64,000 nt of DNA from Curtobacterium flaccumfaciens pv. betae. GTDB lineage: Bacteria; Actinomycetota; Actinomycetes; Actinomycetales; Microbacteriaceae. Shown here piece by piece: positions 8,607 to 19,216 of this stretch. The DNA is taken from positions 3,472,001 to 3,536,000 of the forward strand of contig NZ_JAPJDC010000001.1 of NCBI RefSeq assembly GCF_026241855.1. The letters are read 5' to 3'. A program made the translations under genes and the position numbers. Position 1 is the first letter of the stretch. The number at the start of each line of letters is the position of its first letter. The notes beneath the pieces were generated by a model that saw only the letters and a program-made list of their open reading frames with translations, had not been told where the DNA came from and did no database searches.

Positions 8607-9197
8607 TTAGACCGTCTGCTCGTTGGAGCGGAACGGGAAGCCGAGCTGGCGGAGCAGCGCGCGTCCCTCGTCGTCCGTCTTCGCGGTGGTCACGACAGTG
8701 ATGTCGAAGCCGCGGACACGGTCGATGCGGTCCTGGTCGATCTCGTGGAACACGGACTGCTCCGTGAGACCGAACGTGTAGTTGCCGTTGCCGTCGAACT
8801 GCTTGTCGCTGAGACCGCGGAAGTCGCGGATGCGAGGCAGTGCGAGCGTCACCAGGCGGTCGAGGAACTCCCACGCGCGGTCACCGCGGAGGGTGACGTG
8901 CGCGCCGATGGCCTGACCCTCGCGCAGCTTGAACTGTGCGATGGACTTGCGGGCGATGTTGACCTGGGGCTTCTGACCCGTGATCGCCGTGAGGTCCTTG
9001 ATGGCCCCCTCGATGATCTTGGAGTCACGAGCGGCCTCGCCGACACCGGTGTTCACGACGACCTTGACCAGGCCGGGGACCTGGTTGACGTTCGCGTAAC
9101 CGAACTGCTCGGTGAGGGCCGTCTTGATCTCGGCCAGGTACTTCTGCTTGAGGCGCGGCTGGATCTTGCCAGCGGGCGCAGCAGTCGTGTCAGTCAT
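8607..9197 (-). CDS. rplE: 50S ribosomal protein L5
   Basis: Binds 5S rRNA and contacts P-site tRNA. The 196-residue product has the core [21 protein letters not shown] near residues 14-34, [22 protein letters not shown] near residues 73-94 and the C-terminal [27 protein letters not shown] short N-terminal extension ([13 protein letters not shown]) is common in actinobacteria. Its ATG shares one base with the rplX stop (TGATG). Confidence 0.97.
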   Translation of the reverse strand: MTDTTAAPAGKIQPRLKQKYLAEIKTALTEQFGYANVNQVPGLVKVVVNTGVGEAARDSKIIEGAIKDLTAITGQKPQVNIARKSIAQFKLREGQAIGAHVTLRGDRAWEFLDRLVTLALPRIRDFRGLSDKQFDGNGNYTFGLTEQSVFHEIDQDRIDRVRGFDITVVTTAKTDDEGRALLRQLGFPFRSNEQTV

Positions 9198-9556
9198 CAG
9201 AGCTTCTCACCAGACTTCTTCGCGTAGCGGACACGGACGGTCTTCTTGACGCCGTCCTTCTCCACCTCTTCGGTGCGGAAACCGACACGCGTCGGCTTCT
9301 TCGTCTTCGGGTCGACGAGTGCGACGTTCGAGACGTGGATCGAGGCTTCGTGCTGCTCGATGCCACCGGTCTTCGAACCACGCTGCGTCTGACCGACGCG
9401 GACGTGCTTCGTGACGAAGTTCACGCCCTCGACGACGACGCGGTTCTTGTCCTTGAGGACCTCGATGACCTTGCCCTGCTTGCCACGGTCGCCGCCACGC
9501 TCCTGCGTCGCGCCCGTGATGACCTGGACGAGGTCACCCTTCTTGATGTTCGCCAT
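9197..9556 (-). CDS. rplX: 50S ribosomal protein L24
   Basis: Early-assembly large-subunit protein. The 119-residue product starts [20 protein letters not shown] with the KOW motif, followed by [22 protein letters not shown] near residues 25-46, and ends with a basic tail. It is 3 bases downstream of rplN and coupled to rplE by a one-base overlap. Confidence 0.97.
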   Translation of the reverse strand: MANIKKGDLVQVITGATQERGGDRGKQGKVIEVLKDKNRVVVEGVNFVTKHVRVGQTQRGSKTGGIEQHEASIHVSNVALVDPKTKKPTRVGFRTEEVEKDGVKKTVRVRYAKKSGEKL

Positions 9557-9559
9557 GGC

Positions 9560-9928
9560 TTACAGCACCTCCGGCGCGAGCGAGATGATCTTCATGAACT
9601 TCTTGTCACGGAGCTCGCGACCGACCGGACCGAAGATGCGCGTACCGCGCGGGTCGCCGTCGGCCTTGAGGATCACTGCCGCGTTCTCGTCGAACTTGAT
9701 GTAGGAGCCGTCCTGACGACGGGTCTCCTTCTTGGTGCGAACGATGACCGCCTTGACGACGTCACCCTTCTTCACGTTGCCGCCGGGGATGGCGTCCTTC
9801 ACCGTGGCGACGATGACGTCACCGAGGCCGGCGTAGCGACGACCCGAGCCACCGAGCACGCGGATGGTCAAGATCTCCTTGGCACCCGTGTTGTCGGCGA
9901 CCTTCAGGCGGGATTCCTGCTGAATCAC
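9560..9928 (-). CDS. rplN: 50S ribosomal protein L14
   Basis: Sits at the subunit interface (bridge B8). The 122-residue product starts from GTG at 9928 ([20 protein letters not shown]) with AGGAGA 5 bases upstream. The L14 signature [28 protein letters not shown] is near residues 36-63, and the C-terminus ends APEVL. It is the first gene of the spc part, 31 bases after rpsQ. Confidence 0.97.
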   Translation of the reverse strand: MIQQESRLKVADNTGAKEILTIRVLGGSGRRYAGLGDVIVATVKDAIPGGNVKKGDVVKAVIVRTKKETRRQDGSYIKFDENAAVILKADGDPRGTRIFGPVGRELRDKKFMKIISLAPEVL

Positions 9929-9959
9929 TGCTGTCTCCTATTCCGAAGCAGGCCGAGGC

Positions 9960-10244
9960 CTACTTGGCCTTCTCGAGGATCTCGACCAGGCGCCAGCGCT
10001 TGGACGCGCTGAGGGGACGGGTCTCGCTGATCACGACGAGGTCGCCGACACCAGCGGTGCCGAGCTCGTCGTGGGCCTTCACCTTGGACGTGCGACGGAT
10101 GATCTTGCCGTAGAGCGCGTGCTTCACGCGGTCCTCGACCTCGACCACGATGGTCTTGTCCATCTTGTCGCTCGTCACGTAGCCGCGACGCGTCTTGCGG
10201 TAGCCGCGAGTGAGGGCGGCGGAGTTCTTCTCTTCGTTCGCCAT
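9960..10244 (-). CDS. rpsQ: 30S ribosomal protein S17
   Basis: Primary 16S rRNA-binding protein. The 94-residue product has an OB fold: [45 protein letters not shown] spans residues 15-60, then [23 protein letters not shown]. Its ATG shares a base with the rpmC stop (TAATG). It ends the S10 group and is followed by rplN. Confidence 0.97.
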   Translation of the reverse strand: MANEEKNSAALTRGYRKTRRGYVTSDKMDKTIVVEVEDRVKHALYGKIIRRTSKVKAHDELGTAGVGDLVVISETRPLSASKRWRLVEILEKAK

Positions 10245-10564
10245 TACTTCTCCTCGGCGGTCTCGGCCTCGGTCGACTCGGCCGGCTTGTCAGCCTTCTT
10301 CGTCGTCTTCTTGGCCTTGGGGGCGGTCTCGACGGGCGCGGGAGTGGCACGGATGCCGAGCTCGCGCTCGCGGAGGACGGTGTAGATGCGGGCGATGTCG
10401 CGCTTGACGGCACGGAGACGACCGTGGCTCTCCAGCTGGCCGGTGGCCGACTGGAAGCGGAGGTTGAAGAGTTCCTCCTTGGCCTTCTTCAGCTCGTCAG
10501 CGAGACGCTCGTTCTCGAACGTGTCGAGCTCCGTCGGACGGAGCTCCTTGGAACCGATCGCCAT
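10244..10564 (-). CDS. rpmC: 50S ribosomal protein L29 with charged C-terminal tail
   Basis: L29 lies at the polypeptide exit tunnel, near where trigger factor and SRP dock. The conserved part is residues 1-70 ([32 protein letters not shown], then [20 protein letters not shown]). A tail of about 36 residues, rich in Lys, Thr, Ala and Glu, follows; E. coli L29 has only 63 residues in all. Starts and stops overlap its neighbours by one base (TAATG) on both sides. Confidence 0.96.
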   Translation of the reverse strand: MAIGSKELRPTELDTFENERLADELKKAKEELFNLRFQSATGQLESHGRLRAVKRDIARIYTVLRERELGIRATPAPVETAPKAKKTTKKADKPAESTEAETAEEK

Positions 10565-10983
10565 TATGCGTCGCCCTCCTCGCGCTTGATGATGCGTGCC
10601 TTGAGGGGCAGCTTGTGGATTGCACGAGTCAACGCCTCACGGGCGATCTCCTCGCTGACGCCGGAGAGCTCGAAGAGCACCCGGCCCGGCTTCACGTTCG
10701 CGACCCACCACTCGGGCGAACCCTTACCGGAACCCATGCGGGTCTCGGCGGGCTTCTTGGTCAGCGGACGGTCCGGGTAGATGTTGATCCAGACCTTGCC
10801 ACCACGCTTGATGTGACGCGTCATGGCGATACGAGCGGACTCGATCTGACGGTTGGTCACGTACGCCGGGGTGAGGGCCTGGATGCCGTAGTCGCCGAAG
10901 CTGACCTTGGTACCACCGGTGGCCTGACCCGAACGCTTCGGGTGGTGCTGCTTGCGGTGCTTGACTCGACGGGGAATAAGCAT
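10564..10983 (-). CDS. rplP: 50S ribosomal protein L16
   Basis: Organises the A-site region of the large subunit. The 139-residue product starts [20 protein letters not shown], with the L16 motifs [21 protein letters not shown] near residues 50-70 and [29 protein letters not shown] near residues 76-104. The Met-Gly-Ser-Gly-Lys-Gly turn reaches towards the peptidyl transferase centre. Two bases separate it from rpsC. Confidence 0.98.
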   Translation of the reverse strand: MLIPRRVKHRKQHHPKRSGQATGGTKVSFGDYGIQALTPAYVTNRQIESARIAMTRHIKRGGKVWINIYPDRPLTKKPAETRMGSGKGSPEWWVANVKPGRVLFELSGVSEEIAREALTRAIHKLPLKARIIKREEGDA

Positions 10984-10985
10984 GG

Positions 10986-11798
10986 TTACGCCTCAACTCC
11001 TGCGCCGGCCGGCGCGTCCTGCGGGGCCTGCTGCGGGCGACGGTCACCGCGGTCGCCGCCACGACGGTCGCCGCCACGGTCGCCGCGCTCACCGCGCGGG
11101 CCGCCACGACGCTCGGGGCGCGACGAACGCTGGTTCGCCTGCTCGCGAGCGAGCTCCTTGTTCGTGATGTCGCCCTTGTAGATCCAGACCTTCACGCCGA
11201 TGCGGCCGAACGTGGTCCGGGCCTCGTAGAAGCCGTAGTCGATGTTCGCGCGGAGGGTGTGCAGCGGCACACGGCCTTCGCGGTAGAACTCCGAACGGGA
11301 CATCTCGGCGCCGCCGAGACGGCCCGACACCTGGATGCGGACACCCTTGGCGCCGGCGCGCTGTGCACCCTGCAGGCCCTTGCGCATGGCGCGACGGAAC
11401 GCGACACGAGCGGAGAGCTGCTCGGCGATGCCCTGCGCGACGAGCTGGGCCTCGGTCTCGGGGTTCTTGACCTCGAGGATGTTCAGCTGGATCTGCTTCT
11501 TGGTGAGCTTCTCGAGCTCACCGCGAACGCGCTCCGCCTCGGCGCCGCGGCGGCCGATGACGATGCCCGGACGAGCCGTGTGGATGTCCACGCGGACACG
11601 GTCACGGGTGCGCTCGAGCTCGATGCGTGCAACACCGGCGCGGTCGAGGGTCTTCTTCAGGTACTCGCGCACCTTGATGTCCTCGGCCACGTAGTCGGCG
11701 TAGCGCTGACCGGCCTTCTTGCTGTCGGTGAACCAGTGCGAGACGTGGTCCGTCGTGATCCCGAGACGGAAGCCGTACGGGTTGACCTTCTGGCCCAT
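10986..11798 (-). CDS. rpsC: 30S ribosomal protein S3 with Arg/Gly-rich C-terminal tail
   Basis: S3 lines the mRNA entry channel and has helicase-like activity. The 270-residue product starts [20 protein letters not shown]. The KH domain carries the GxxG loop [19 protein letters not shown] near residues 76-94, and the C-terminal domain contains [19 protein letters not shown]. After about residue 218 comes a tail of some 50 residues rich in Arg, Gly and Asp. Its ATG overlaps the rplV stop (TAATG). Confidence 0.97.
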   Translation of the reverse strand: MGQKVNPYGFRLGITTDHVSHWFTDSKKAGQRYADYVAEDIKVREYLKKTLDRAGVARIELERTRDRVRVDIHTARPGIVIGRRGAEAERVRGELEKLTKKQIQLNILEVKNPETEAQLVAQGIAEQLSARVAFRRAMRKGLQGAQRAGAKGVRIQVSGRLGGAEMSRSEFYREGRVPLHTLRANIDYGFYEARTTFGRIGVKVWIYKGDITNKELAREQANQRSSRPERRGGPRGERGDRGGDRRGGDRGDRRPQQAPQDAPAGAGVEA

Positions 11799-12190
11799 TA
11801 CTTGCTCGCCTTCTTGCTCGTCGCGGCAACCTCGGCCTCGTCGGGCGTCGCGAGGACGACCGTGATGTGGCTGGTGCGCTTGTTGATGCGGAAGGCGCGG
11901 CCCTGGGCGCGCGGCTGGAACCGCTTCAGGGTCGTGCCCTCGTCGACGAAGACGCGGCTCACGTAGAGGTCGCGCTCGTCGAGGAAGCTGTTCGTCGAGT
12001 CCGCCTTGACCCGTGCGTTCGCGATCGCCGAGGCGACCAGCTTGTACACGGGCTCCGAAGCGCCCTGGGGGGCGAACTTCAGGATGGCGAGGGCCTCGTG
12101 GGCCTGCTTGCCGCGGATCAGCTCGATGACGCGACGGGCCTTCTGAGGCGTGACGCGGATGTGTCGCACGCGTGCGATCGACTCCACCAT
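11798..12190 (-). CDS. rplV: 50S ribosomal protein L22
   Basis: Its hairpin lines the exit tunnel and is a site of macrolide-resistance mutations. The 130-residue product starts [20 protein letters not shown]. The hairpin region [43 protein letters not shown] (residues 70-113) looks intact. The C-terminus has a short Ala/Lys extension. It lies 25 bases after rpsS. Confidence 0.97.
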   Translation of the reverse strand: MVESIARVRHIRVTPQKARRVIELIRGKQAHEALAILKFAPQGASEPVYKLVASAIANARVKADSTNSFLDERDLYVSRVFVDEGTTLKRFQPRAQGRAFRINKRTSHITVVLATPDEAEVAATSKKASK

Positions 12191-12215
12191 TTCGTTCCTC
12201 CTCTGCGTCGCCGCC

Positions 12216-12497
12216 TCAGCGGCGACGGCCCTTCTTGTCGTCCTTCACGTGACCACGGAAGGTGCGGGTCGGCGCGAACTCGCCGAGCTTGTGACCGACC
12301 ATCGACTCGGTGACGAACACCGGGATGTGCTTGCGGCCGTCGTGGACGGCGATCGTGTGCCCGAGCATGTTCGGGACGATCATCGACCGACGCGACCACG
12401 TACGGATCACGTTCTTGGTGTTGGCCTCGTTCTGCGTGACGACCTTGCGGAGCAGGTGCTCGTCGACGAAGGGGCCCTTCTTCAGACTGCGTGGCAT
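12216..12497 (-). CDS. rpsS: 30S ribosomal protein S19
   Basis: Head protein of the small subunit that forms a complex with S13. The 93-residue product starts [19 protein letters not shown] and contains [48 protein letters not shown], the S19 signature. It lies 11 bases after rplB. Length is standard. Confidence 0.98.
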   Translation of the reverse strand: MPRSLKKGPFVDEHLLRKVVTQNEANTKNVIRTWSRRSMIVPNMLGHTIAVHDGRKHIPVFVTESMVGHKLGEFAPTRTFRGHVKDDKKGRRR

Positions 12498-12508
12498 CTT
12501 CTGAACTC

Positions 12509-13348
<840 letters not shown>

Positions 13349-13366
13349 GATTTATCCCTCTGGTCC

Positions 13367-13666
13367 TCAGCCGACAGCCGTGAAGATGTCGATCGAACCG
13401 GACTTGAGCGTCACGATGGCGCGCTTGGTGTCCTTGCGCTTGCCGAGACCGAACTTGGTGCGACGGGTCTTGCCCGGGCGGTTCAGCGTGTTGATGCTCG
13501 CGACCTTGACGTCGAAGATCTTCTCGATGGCGAGCTTGATCTCGGTCTTGTTCGAGCGGGGGTCCACGATGAACGTGTACTTGCCCTGGTCGATGAGCGC
13601 GTAGCTCTTCTCCGAGACGACCGGCGAGATGATGACGTCGCGCGGGTCCTTGTTGAAGCCGCTCAT
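13367..13666 (-). CDS. rplW: 50S ribosomal protein L23
   Basis: Docking site at the tunnel exit for trigger factor and SRP. The 99-residue product starts [22 protein letters not shown] and contains [33 protein letters not shown] near residues 30-62. The conserved acidic residue used by trigger factor is in the VVSEKS region. Its ATG overlaps the rplD stop by 4 bases. Confidence 0.97.
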   Translation of the reverse strand: MSGFNKDPRDVIISPVVSEKSYALIDQGKYTFIVDPRSNKTEIKLAIEKIFDVKVASINTLNRPGKTRRTKFGLGKRKDTKRAIVTLKSGSIDIFTAVG

Positions 13667-14322
13667 GCGGTGATCTCCTTCGCGGTCTTCGACGCGATGA
13701 AGGCGTCGAGGGCGCTCTTGCTGAAGACGACAGCGTCCGAACGCAGCACGTCGTAGGCGTTGAGCTGGCCGTACGAGAGCGCGTGGACGTTCGACAGGTT
13801 GCGGATCGACTTGAGCGTCAGCTCGTCGTCCGTCTCGAGCACGACGAGCACGTTCTTGACGGGCGCGACCTTCTCGAGGAGCGTGCGGGCGGTCTTGGTC
13901 GACGGCAGTTCAGCCGCGACGAAGCCCTCCACAGCGGAGATGCGGCCACCGCGGGCGCGGTCCGAGAGCGAGCCGAGCAGAGCAGCGGCGATCATCTTCT
14001 TCGGGGTGCGCTGCGAGTAGTCGCGCGGGGTCGGTCCGTGGACGACGCCACCGCCGGTGTGCTCCGGAGCACGGACGGAACCCTGACGGGCGCGGCCGGT
14101 GCCCTTCTGCTTGAACGGCTTGCGACCGGCACCGCGGACTTCGCCGCGGTTCTTGGTCTTGTGGGTGCCCTGACGCGCGGCTGCGAGCTGCGCGGTGACC
14201 ACCTGGTGGATCAGCGGGACGTTGGTCTCGACGTCGAAGAGAGCTGCGGGGAGCTCGACGGTGCCGGACTTGGCACCCGATGCGTCGAGGACGTCGATCG
14301 TGGTTGCGGTCGTGGTGGCCAT
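13663..14322 (-). CDS. rplD: 50S ribosomal protein L4
   Basis: Its loop lines the exit tunnel, and in E. coli it autoregulates the S10 operon. The 219-residue product starts [20 protein letters not shown]. The loop [31 protein letters not shown] spans about residues 52-82. A GTG at 14328 overlapping the rplC stop could be used, but the ATG at 14322 gives the normal N-terminus. It overlaps rplW by 4 bases. Confidence 0.96.
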   Translation of the reverse strand: MATTTATTIDVLDASGAKSGTVELPAALFDVETNVPLIHQVVTAQLAAARQGTHKTKNRGEVRGAGRKPFKQKGTGRARQGSVRAPEHTGGGVVHGPTPRDYSQRTPKKMIAAALLGSLSDRARGGRISAVEGFVAAELPSTKTARTLLEKVAPVKNVLVVLETDDELTLKSIRNLSNVHALSYGQLNAYDVLRSDAVVFSKSALDAFIASKTAKEITA

Positions 14323-14324
14323 GA

Positions 14325-14981
14325 TCACTTACCCTTCACGGCGGTGCGGACGAAGACGGAGCGGCCACGAGCACCGGGGACGGCGCCCTTGACGAGCAGC
14401 AGACCCTTCTCGGCGTCGACGGCGTGCACCGTGAGGTTGAGGACGGTCACGCGGTCGCCACCCATACGACCAGCCATGCGCATGCCCTTGAAGACGCGCG
14501 ACGGGGTCGAGGAAGCACCGATCGAGCCGGGCTTGCGGTGGTTGCGGTGCGCACCGTGCGAGGCACCGACGCCGTGGAAGCCGTGGCGCTTCATGACACC
14601 GGCGAAGCCCTTGCCCTTGGAGGTACCGACGACGTCGACCTTCTGGCCCGCCGTGAACGTGCCGTCCACGGTGAGCTCCTGGCCGAGCGTGTACTCAGCG
14701 GAGTCGTTGGTACGGATCTCGGTGAGGGTGCGACGCGGGGTCACGCCAGCGGCCTCGAAGTGGCCAGCGGCCGGCTTGTTGACCTTGCGCGGGTCGATGG
14801 CGCCGGCGGCGATCTGGATCGCCTCGTAGCCGTCGCGCTCAGCGTTGCGGATCTGGGTGACCACGTTCGGGCCGACCTCGATCACGGTGACGGGGATGAA
14901 CTTGTTGTTCTCGTCCCACACCTGCGTCATGCCGAGCTTCTTGCCGAGGAGGCCCTTGACGGTCTTGGTTGAGTTCGCCAT
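14325..14981 (-). CDS. rplC: 50S ribosomal protein L3
   Basis: One of the first proteins assembled on 23S rRNA. The 218-residue product contains [25 protein letters not shown] near residues 11-35, [19 protein letters not shown] near residues 119-137 and the Gln-methylation-like region [25 protein letters not shown]. The long finger reaches the A site. It is 12 bases after rpsJ. Confidence 0.98.
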   Translation of the reverse strand: MANSTKTVKGLLGKKLGMTQVWDENNKFIPVTVIEVGPNVVTQIRNAERDGYEAIQIAAGAIDPRKVNKPAAGHFEAAGVTPRRTLTEIRTNDSAEYTLGQELTVDGTFTAGQKVDVVGTSKGKGFAGVMKRHGFHGVGASHGAHRNHRKPGSIGASSTPSRVFKGMRMAGRMGGDRVTVLNLTVHAVDAEKGLLLVKGAVPGARGRSVFVRTAVKGK

Positions 14982-14993
14982 TGGTCAGCCCCC

Positions 14994-15302
14994 TTACAGC
15001 TTGATCTCGATGTTGACGTCTGCCGGCAGGTCGAGTCGCATGAGCGAGTCCACGGCCTTCGGCGTCGGGTCGACGATGTCGATGACCCGCTTGTGCGTGC
15101 GCTTCTCGAAGTGCTCGCGCGAGTCCTTGTACTTGTGAGGGGAACGGATCACTGCGATCACGTTCTTCTCGGTGGGGAGCGGCACCGGGCCGACCACGGT
15201 TGCACCGGCACGGGTCACCGTGTCGACGATCTTCCGGGCCGACGTGTCGATGACCTCGTGGTCATACGACTTGAGCCGGATGCGGATCTTCTGTCCCGCC
15301 AT
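14994..15302 (-). CDS. rpsJ: 30S ribosomal protein S10 (NusE)
   Basis: Ribosomal protein that also acts with NusB/NusG in transcription antitermination. The 102-residue product starts [20 protein letters not shown] and ends [16 protein letters not shown], both canonical. The frame is open upstream to 15395, but those 31 residues are not S10-like; the ATG at 15302 is preceded by an AGAGAGGACAAG purine stretch. It is the first gene of the S10 operon, with its promoter presumably in the 15303-15640 leader. Confidence 0.97.
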   Translation of the reverse strand: MAGQKIRIRLKSYDHEVIDTSARKIVDTVTRAGATVVGPVPLPTEKNVIAVIRSPHKYKDSREHFEKRTHKRVIDIVDPTPKAVDSLMRLDLPADVNIEIKL

Positions 15303-15768
15303 GTGTCTCTTGTCCTCTCTGCGCCGCGCACCCTCTGGCCGCCTGACGCCGCTCGGTTCCGCATTCCTGCGGACCGTGCTGTTTTCCTGAACCAACCGGC
15401 CGCATCCACTGGGGATGACCGCTGTTCACCTGTCAACCTCGCGGGCGACCGTGGCCGTCCAGCGTGGGCAATCGACTGCCTCGCGCTCCGGGCGCAGCAG
15501 TTGTACACCGCGTCCGTCACATCTCGGGGAGTCGTGTTCTGCTGCCTGCGGCCCAACCCAGCCCTGCTGAACAAGGGGGTTGTGCACTGCCAGAGCAGTG
15601 ATCCTGTGGGCGTACACCCACGGGGAATTCGGAACCGGACAAGTCTCGCATAGCCCCGCCCCACGTGCAACCCGGGCGTGTCGCGAATTACCGGGCGTGT
15701 CTCGCCGGGTCGCTTCCGCGGATCCACGCGGATCGAACGGCCTGGAGGCCCGGCTCGGCCCCGCAACG
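15303..15768. other. S10-operon leader and upstream spacer, no gene
   Basis: About 470 bases without a convincing coding region. Read on the minus strand, it should hold the S10-operon promoter and a long leader, but no clear -35/-10 pair could be assigned; TTGACA at 15443-15438 lacks a -10 partner. One copy of the dispersed REP-like motif lies at 15738-15753 (CGGCCTGGAGGCCCGG). A regulatory leader that binds L4 is known for enterobacterial S10 operons; nothing here can be matched to it by eye. Confidence 0.5.
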
Positions 15769-15805
15769 CGACGCACCCTCCGGACGGGGTCCGGAGGGTG
15801 CGTCG
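15769..15805 (-). terminator. Terminator downstream of the DarT-like gene
   Basis: A perfect 17-bp stem, CGACGCACCCTCCGGAC with its complement, closed by a GGG triloop, begins 18 bases after the stop codon of the minus-strand gene at 15824. The 3' flank lacks a T-run, which is common for actinobacterial intrinsic terminators. Perfect symmetry means it could also stop transcription from the other side. Confidence 0.75.
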
Positions 15806-15823
15806 AAACGGGTCAGGAGACCG

Positions 15824-16651
15824 TCACTCGGCGGTCACCGGGGGCACGAACCACGGCGGGAAGACGGCCACTCGCGGAGCGTGTCCGCCGTGGTCGGCGA
15901 GCACGGCGCGGACGGTCTGCCGGGCCTTGTCGTTCGGCACGCCGATGACCGCGACCGACGTGAACGGCACACTCGGACCGGCGAGCAGCTCGAGGCCGTG
16001 CATCTCGGGGTCCGTGAAGTCGGTGCGGCGGATCAGGTTCGTGCCGGCGTCCGGGCCGACGGCGAACCGGACGTCGTCGGCGTCGGCGTCCTGGTCGGCG
16101 ACGATCACCGAGGCACCGAACGCCGAGACCGGCACGACGAGCACGACGTAGTCGATCGCCCGGGTACGGCGGGCGGCGTCCGACCAGCGCTCACCGTCGG
16201 CGCCCGTGCGGAGCTCGTCCCAGCGGGTGGCGTCGGGCGACAGCGTGAACGGCACGTGGCCGGCGATCGAGGAGCCGTCGGGGGCCTCGGCCTCGGCGCG
16301 GGCGGCACGGGTCTCGGCGGAACTGACGTCCACGACCGGCTCGGCCTGGTCGGACGCCAGGATCGCCCCGGCACCGACGATGCCGTCGAGGTTGTCGATG
16401 TGGGTCACGTGGTGGGCGCGGAGCGCTGCGAACTCACGTGCCTCGGGCAGGTCGGCTGACGACGAACGGAGCGACGTCGGCGACCGGAGCGACGTCCCGG
16501 GGCCGGAGGCCGGCGGGTCGACGCGCAGGTTGGTGGTGATGCGGGTCCGGCGGGGGGCCGGGGTGGCTGGGATCTCCGACGCCTCGCGCTGCCGGGGTGC
16601 GCAGATGTCGCAGAGCTCGGTGGGGAATCCGTGGATGCACTCGTCGGTCAC
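15824..16651 (-). CDS. DarT-like (DUF4433) ssDNA ADP-ribosyltransferase family protein, with N-terminal Cys/His motif
   Basis: DarT enzymes transfer ADP-ribose from NAD+ to thymidine bases in single-stranded DNA. Residues 79-100 contain VTHIDNLDGIVGAGAILASDQ, closely matching the HIDNL NAD-binding start of the family. RAARAE near residues 115-120 holds the likely NAD-contacting Arg, VPF near 133 the substrate loop. GLELLAGPSVPF at 219-230 aligns with the catalytic Glu strand (probably Glu221). Upstream, CIHGFPTELCDIC (residues 5-17) looks like a small zinc site, then a linker of about 60 residues. No DarG macrodomain antitoxin gene is adjacent. The function is inferred; it may be a regulated housekeeping enzyme, not a toxin. 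Confidence 0.75.
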   Translation of the reverse strand: MTDECIHGFPTELCDICAPRQREASEIPATPAPRRTRITTNLRVDPPASGPGTSLRSPTSLRSSSADLPEAREFAALRAHHVTHIDNLDGIVGAGAILASDQAEPVVDVSSAETRAARAEAEAPDGSSIAGHVPFTLSPDATRWDELRTGADGERWSDAARRTRAIDYVVLVVPVSAFGASVIVADQDADADDVRFAVGPDAGTNLIRRTDFTDPEMHGLELLAGPSVPFTSVAVIGVPNDKARQTVRAVLADHGGHAPRVAVFPPWFVPPVTAE

Positions 16652-16731
16652 GACTGTTGTGGGTCCTTCCGTGCCGTGTGGGGGTGGTCCGGCACGTCGA
16701 CCAACGCTACGTCATCCGGACGGCCCCCGGG

Positions 16732-17709
16732 TCATTGTCGGTAGAGCAGTGCCCGGACCTCGGCCTCGGCGGACGCCAGGCGGTTCGGGTCGATGGTCTC
16801 CCCGTGGTCGTACGCGTCGAGCAACCGGGGGTCGATGTAGCTCTGTCGGCACACCGTCGGGGTGTTGCCGAGCTCGTCGCTGGCGGCCTTCACCGCGTGC
16901 GAGACGGCCTTCTTCCGCTTCGCCTGGGACGACTGCGGTCCGGTCTTGGCCAGGTCGACCGCGGCCGCGACCGTCCCGTGCAGGGTCCGGAAGTCCTTCG
17001 CGGTGAACTCGTCGCCCGCACGTTCCTTCACGTAGGCGTTGATGTCCTCGGCCGAGAGCGGCTCCCACTCCGCTCCGCGGCGCTCACGGAACGAGAGCAA
17101 CCGCGCGTTGGGCCCACGACGCTTCATGCCCGCGATCACCCGCGCCAGGTCGTGGTCGTGGATCGACGACGACCACTCCTGCCCGCTCTTGCCGGGGAAG
17201 TCGAGCTCGATGTCGTCGCCGGAGACGTGCGCGTGCGCGCAGAGCAGGGTAGACAGTCCCCGACTGCCGTGCTCTGTGGCGTACCGCTCGGACCCGACCC
17301 GGAGCGACCCCTGGTCGAGCATCCGGAACGCTGCTGCCAGCGCACGGCGGCGGTCCGGCTCGGGGCGACGGAGGTCCTGCGTGACACCGCGGCGGGCAAC
17401 CGGCAACGACTCGGCCAGTGCCAGCGCACGGTCGTACTTGATCCGGTCCATCCGTTCGCGCCAGGACGGGTGGTACATGTACTGGCGGCGTCCCGCGCCG
17501 TCCGTGCCCGTCGCCAGGATGTGGCCGTTCTCGTACGGGGAGATCCAGACGTCGTCCCACGCCGGCGGGATCACGAACTCCTCCAGCCGACGGCGTTCGT
17601 CCGGGTCCGTCACGGTGTTGCCGTCGGGGTCGCGGAACGAGAAACCGCGTCCGGAACGGACGCGGTGGTAGCCGCGACCAGAGGTCGCGGATCTGCGGAG
17701 GCGTGTCAC
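16732..17709 (-). CDS. DNA topoisomerase IB (poxvirus/bacterial type)
   Basis: Relaxes supercoils by a transient 3'-phosphotyrosyl nick. The 325-residue product has the N-terminal domain with [36 protein letters not shown] and a C-terminal catalytic domain. That domain carries [19 protein letters not shown] (catalytic Arg), KDFRTLHGT (catalytic Arg and His region) and CRQSYIDP, with the nucleophile Tyr291. The start is taken as GTG at 17709, where family similarity begins; the frame is open further but with unrelated residues. It is followed by darT-like 80 bases downstream on the same strand. Confidence 0.88.
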   Translation of the reverse strand: MTRLRRSATSGRGYHRVRSGRGFSFRDPDGNTVTDPDERRRLEEFVIPPAWDDVWISPYENGHILATGTDGAGRRQYMYHPSWRERMDRIKYDRALALAESLPVARRGVTQDLRRPEPDRRRALAAAFRMLDQGSLRVGSERYATEHGSRGLSTLLCAHAHVSGDDIELDFPGKSGQEWSSSIHDHDLARVIAGMKRRGPNARLLSFRERRGAEWEPLSAEDINAYVKERAGDEFTAKDFRTLHGTVAAAVDLAKTGPQSSQAKRKKAVSHAVKAASDELGNTPTVCRQSYIDPRLLDAYDHGETIDPNRLASAEAEVRALLYRQ

Positions 17710-17751
17710 GACGTCGAGCCAACTCCGTGACGCCTGTGACGGGTCACGGGG

Positions 17752-17797
17752 CGGACTGGAGGCCCGTGGCGGGCCCCGCCCCGGCCCTCCTGTCCGG
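17752..17797. repeat. Inverted pair of the dispersed REP-like motif
   Basis: CGGACTGGAGGCCCGT at 17752-17767 is followed by the inverted relative CCGGCCCTCCTGTCCGG at 17781-17797 (plus-strand reading). The pair sits in the spacer between topoisomerase IB and the tuf terminator. The arms can pair imperfectly, like REP/BIME elements. Confidence 0.6.
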
Positions 17798-17832
17798 CGC
17801 CCTGTACGCGCGCCAGGGGCCGGACACGACGA

Positions 17833-17864
17833 AGCGGGGCCGGGCCCGAAGGCCCGACCCCGCT
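17833..17864 (-). terminator. Terminator of the str operon (after tuf)
   Basis: On the minus strand, AGCGGGGTCGGGCC pairs with its complement across a stable TTCG tetraloop; the stem is 14 bp with one T-G pair. It starts 18 bases after the tuf stop codon and is followed by TCGTCGTG. A UUCG loop on a GC stem is a strong intrinsic terminator shape. Confidence 0.8.
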
Positions 17865-17881
17865 GTCGCAAGGAACCGGAG

Positions 17882-19069
17882 TTACTTGATGATCTTCTCG
17901 ACCGTACCGGCACCGACCGTACGACCACCCTCACGGATGGCGAAACGGAGGCCCTCTTCCATGGCGATCGGCTGGATCAGCTCGACCGTCATGGCGACGG
18001 TGTCACCGGGCATGACCATCTCGGTGCCCTCGGGCAGCGTGATGACGCCGGTGACGTCCGTGGTGCGGAAGTAGAACTGCGGGCGGTAGTTCGCGTAGAA
18101 CGGGTTGTGACGCCCACCCTCGTCCTTGGTCAGGATGTACGCATTCGCCTGGAACTCGGTGTGCGGCGTGACCGAACCCGGCTTCACGACGACCTGGCCG
18201 CGCTCCACGTCCTCGCGCTTGAGGCCACGGATCAGCAGACCGGTGTTGTCACCGGCGACCGCCTGGTCGAGCAGCTTGCGGAACATCTCGATGCCCGTGA
18301 CGGTGGTCTTCTGCGTCGCGCGGATGCCGACGATCTCGACCTCGGCGTTCAGGTTGAGCGTGCCACGCTCGACGCGACCGGTGACGACCGTGCCACGACC
18401 GGTGATCGTGAAGACGTCCTCGATCGGCATCAGGAACGGCTGATCGGTGGCGCGCACCGGGTCCGGCACGTGCTCGTCGACCTGGGCCATGAGGTCCTGG
18501 ACCGACTTGACCCACTTCTCGTCGCCCTCGAGCGCCTTGAGCGCCGAGACCTGCACGACGGGAGCGTCCTCGTCGAACTGCTGCGAGCCGAGGAGCTCGC
18601 GGACCTCGAGCTCGACGAGCTCCAGGATCTCCTCGTCGTCCACCATGTCGGACTTGTTCAGTGCGACGACGATGTAGGGGACGCCGACCTGGCGGGCGAG
18701 CAGCACGTGCTCACGCGTCTGGGGCATCGGGCCGTCGGTGGCGGCGACCACGAGGATCGCGCCGTCCATCTGTGCCGCACCCGTGATCATGTTCTTCACG
18801 TAGTCGGCGTGACCGGGGGCGTCGACGTGCGCGTAGTGACGCTTCTCGGTCTGGTACTCGACGTGCGAGATGTTGATCGTGATGCCGCGCTGGCGCTCCT
18901 CGGGAGCGTTGTCGATCTGCGCGAAGTCGCGGGCCTCGTTGAGGTCCGGGTACTGGTCGTGCAGAACCTTGGTGATCGCCGCCGTGAGCGTGGTCTTGCC
19001 GTGGTCGACGTGACCGATGGTTCCGATGTTGACGTGCGGCTTGGTGCGCTCGAACTTGGCCTTGGCCAC
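17882..19069 (-). CDS. tuf: Elongation factor Tu
   Basis: Delivers aminoacyl-tRNA to the ribosome as a GTPase. The 395-residue product has the P-loop GHVDHGKT near residues 19-26, switch-[13 protein letters not shown], switch-[10 protein letters not shown], and NKSD as the guanine-specificity motif, followed by domains 2 and 3. Only one tuf is seen. It lies 147 bases after fusA, a spacer with AT-richer sequence (TAAAGT near 19157) that could hold a tuf-specific promoter, though no -35 was assignable. Confidence 0.98.
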   Translation of the reverse strand: MAKAKFERTKPHVNIGTIGHVDHGKTTLTAAITKVLHDQYPDLNEARDFAQIDNAPEERQRGITINISHVEYQTEKRHYAHVDAPGHADYVKNMITGAAQMDGAILVVAATDGPMPQTREHVLLARQVGVPYIVVALNKSDMVDDEEILELVELEVRELLGSQQFDEDAPVVQVSALKALEGDEKWVKSVQDLMAQVDEHVPDPVRATDQPFLMPIEDVFTITGRGTVVTGRVERGTLNLNAEVEIVGIRATQKTTVTGIEMFRKLLDQAVAGDNTGLLIRGLKREDVERGQVVVKPGSVTPHTEFQANAYILTKDEGGRHNPFYANYRPQFYFRTTDVTGVITLPEGTEMVMPGDTVAMTVELIQPIAMEEGLRFAIREGGRTVGAGTVEKIIK

Positions 19070-19216
19070 TGTGGGTCCTCCTCAGGACTCGGAAGCGTCA
19101 CCCCCGGCCGGCCCTGGATGGGCTCGGAACCGTTGGTGCGCGGTGTGTGTCTGTACTTTACTTGGTGGCGAGGGGCCCGTCGCCGGGCGCCCCCGCCTGT
19201 GGAGAAGCGCTGAGCG

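Noticed and set aside
15438-15443. TTGACA in the S10 leader as the S10-operon promoter
   Set aside because: No -10 hexamer at an acceptable spacing; left unassigned.
15824-16651. A canonical DarTG toxin-antitoxin operon
   Set aside because: The neighbouring reading frames are topoisomerase IB and the S10 operon; none resembles a macrodomain antitoxin.
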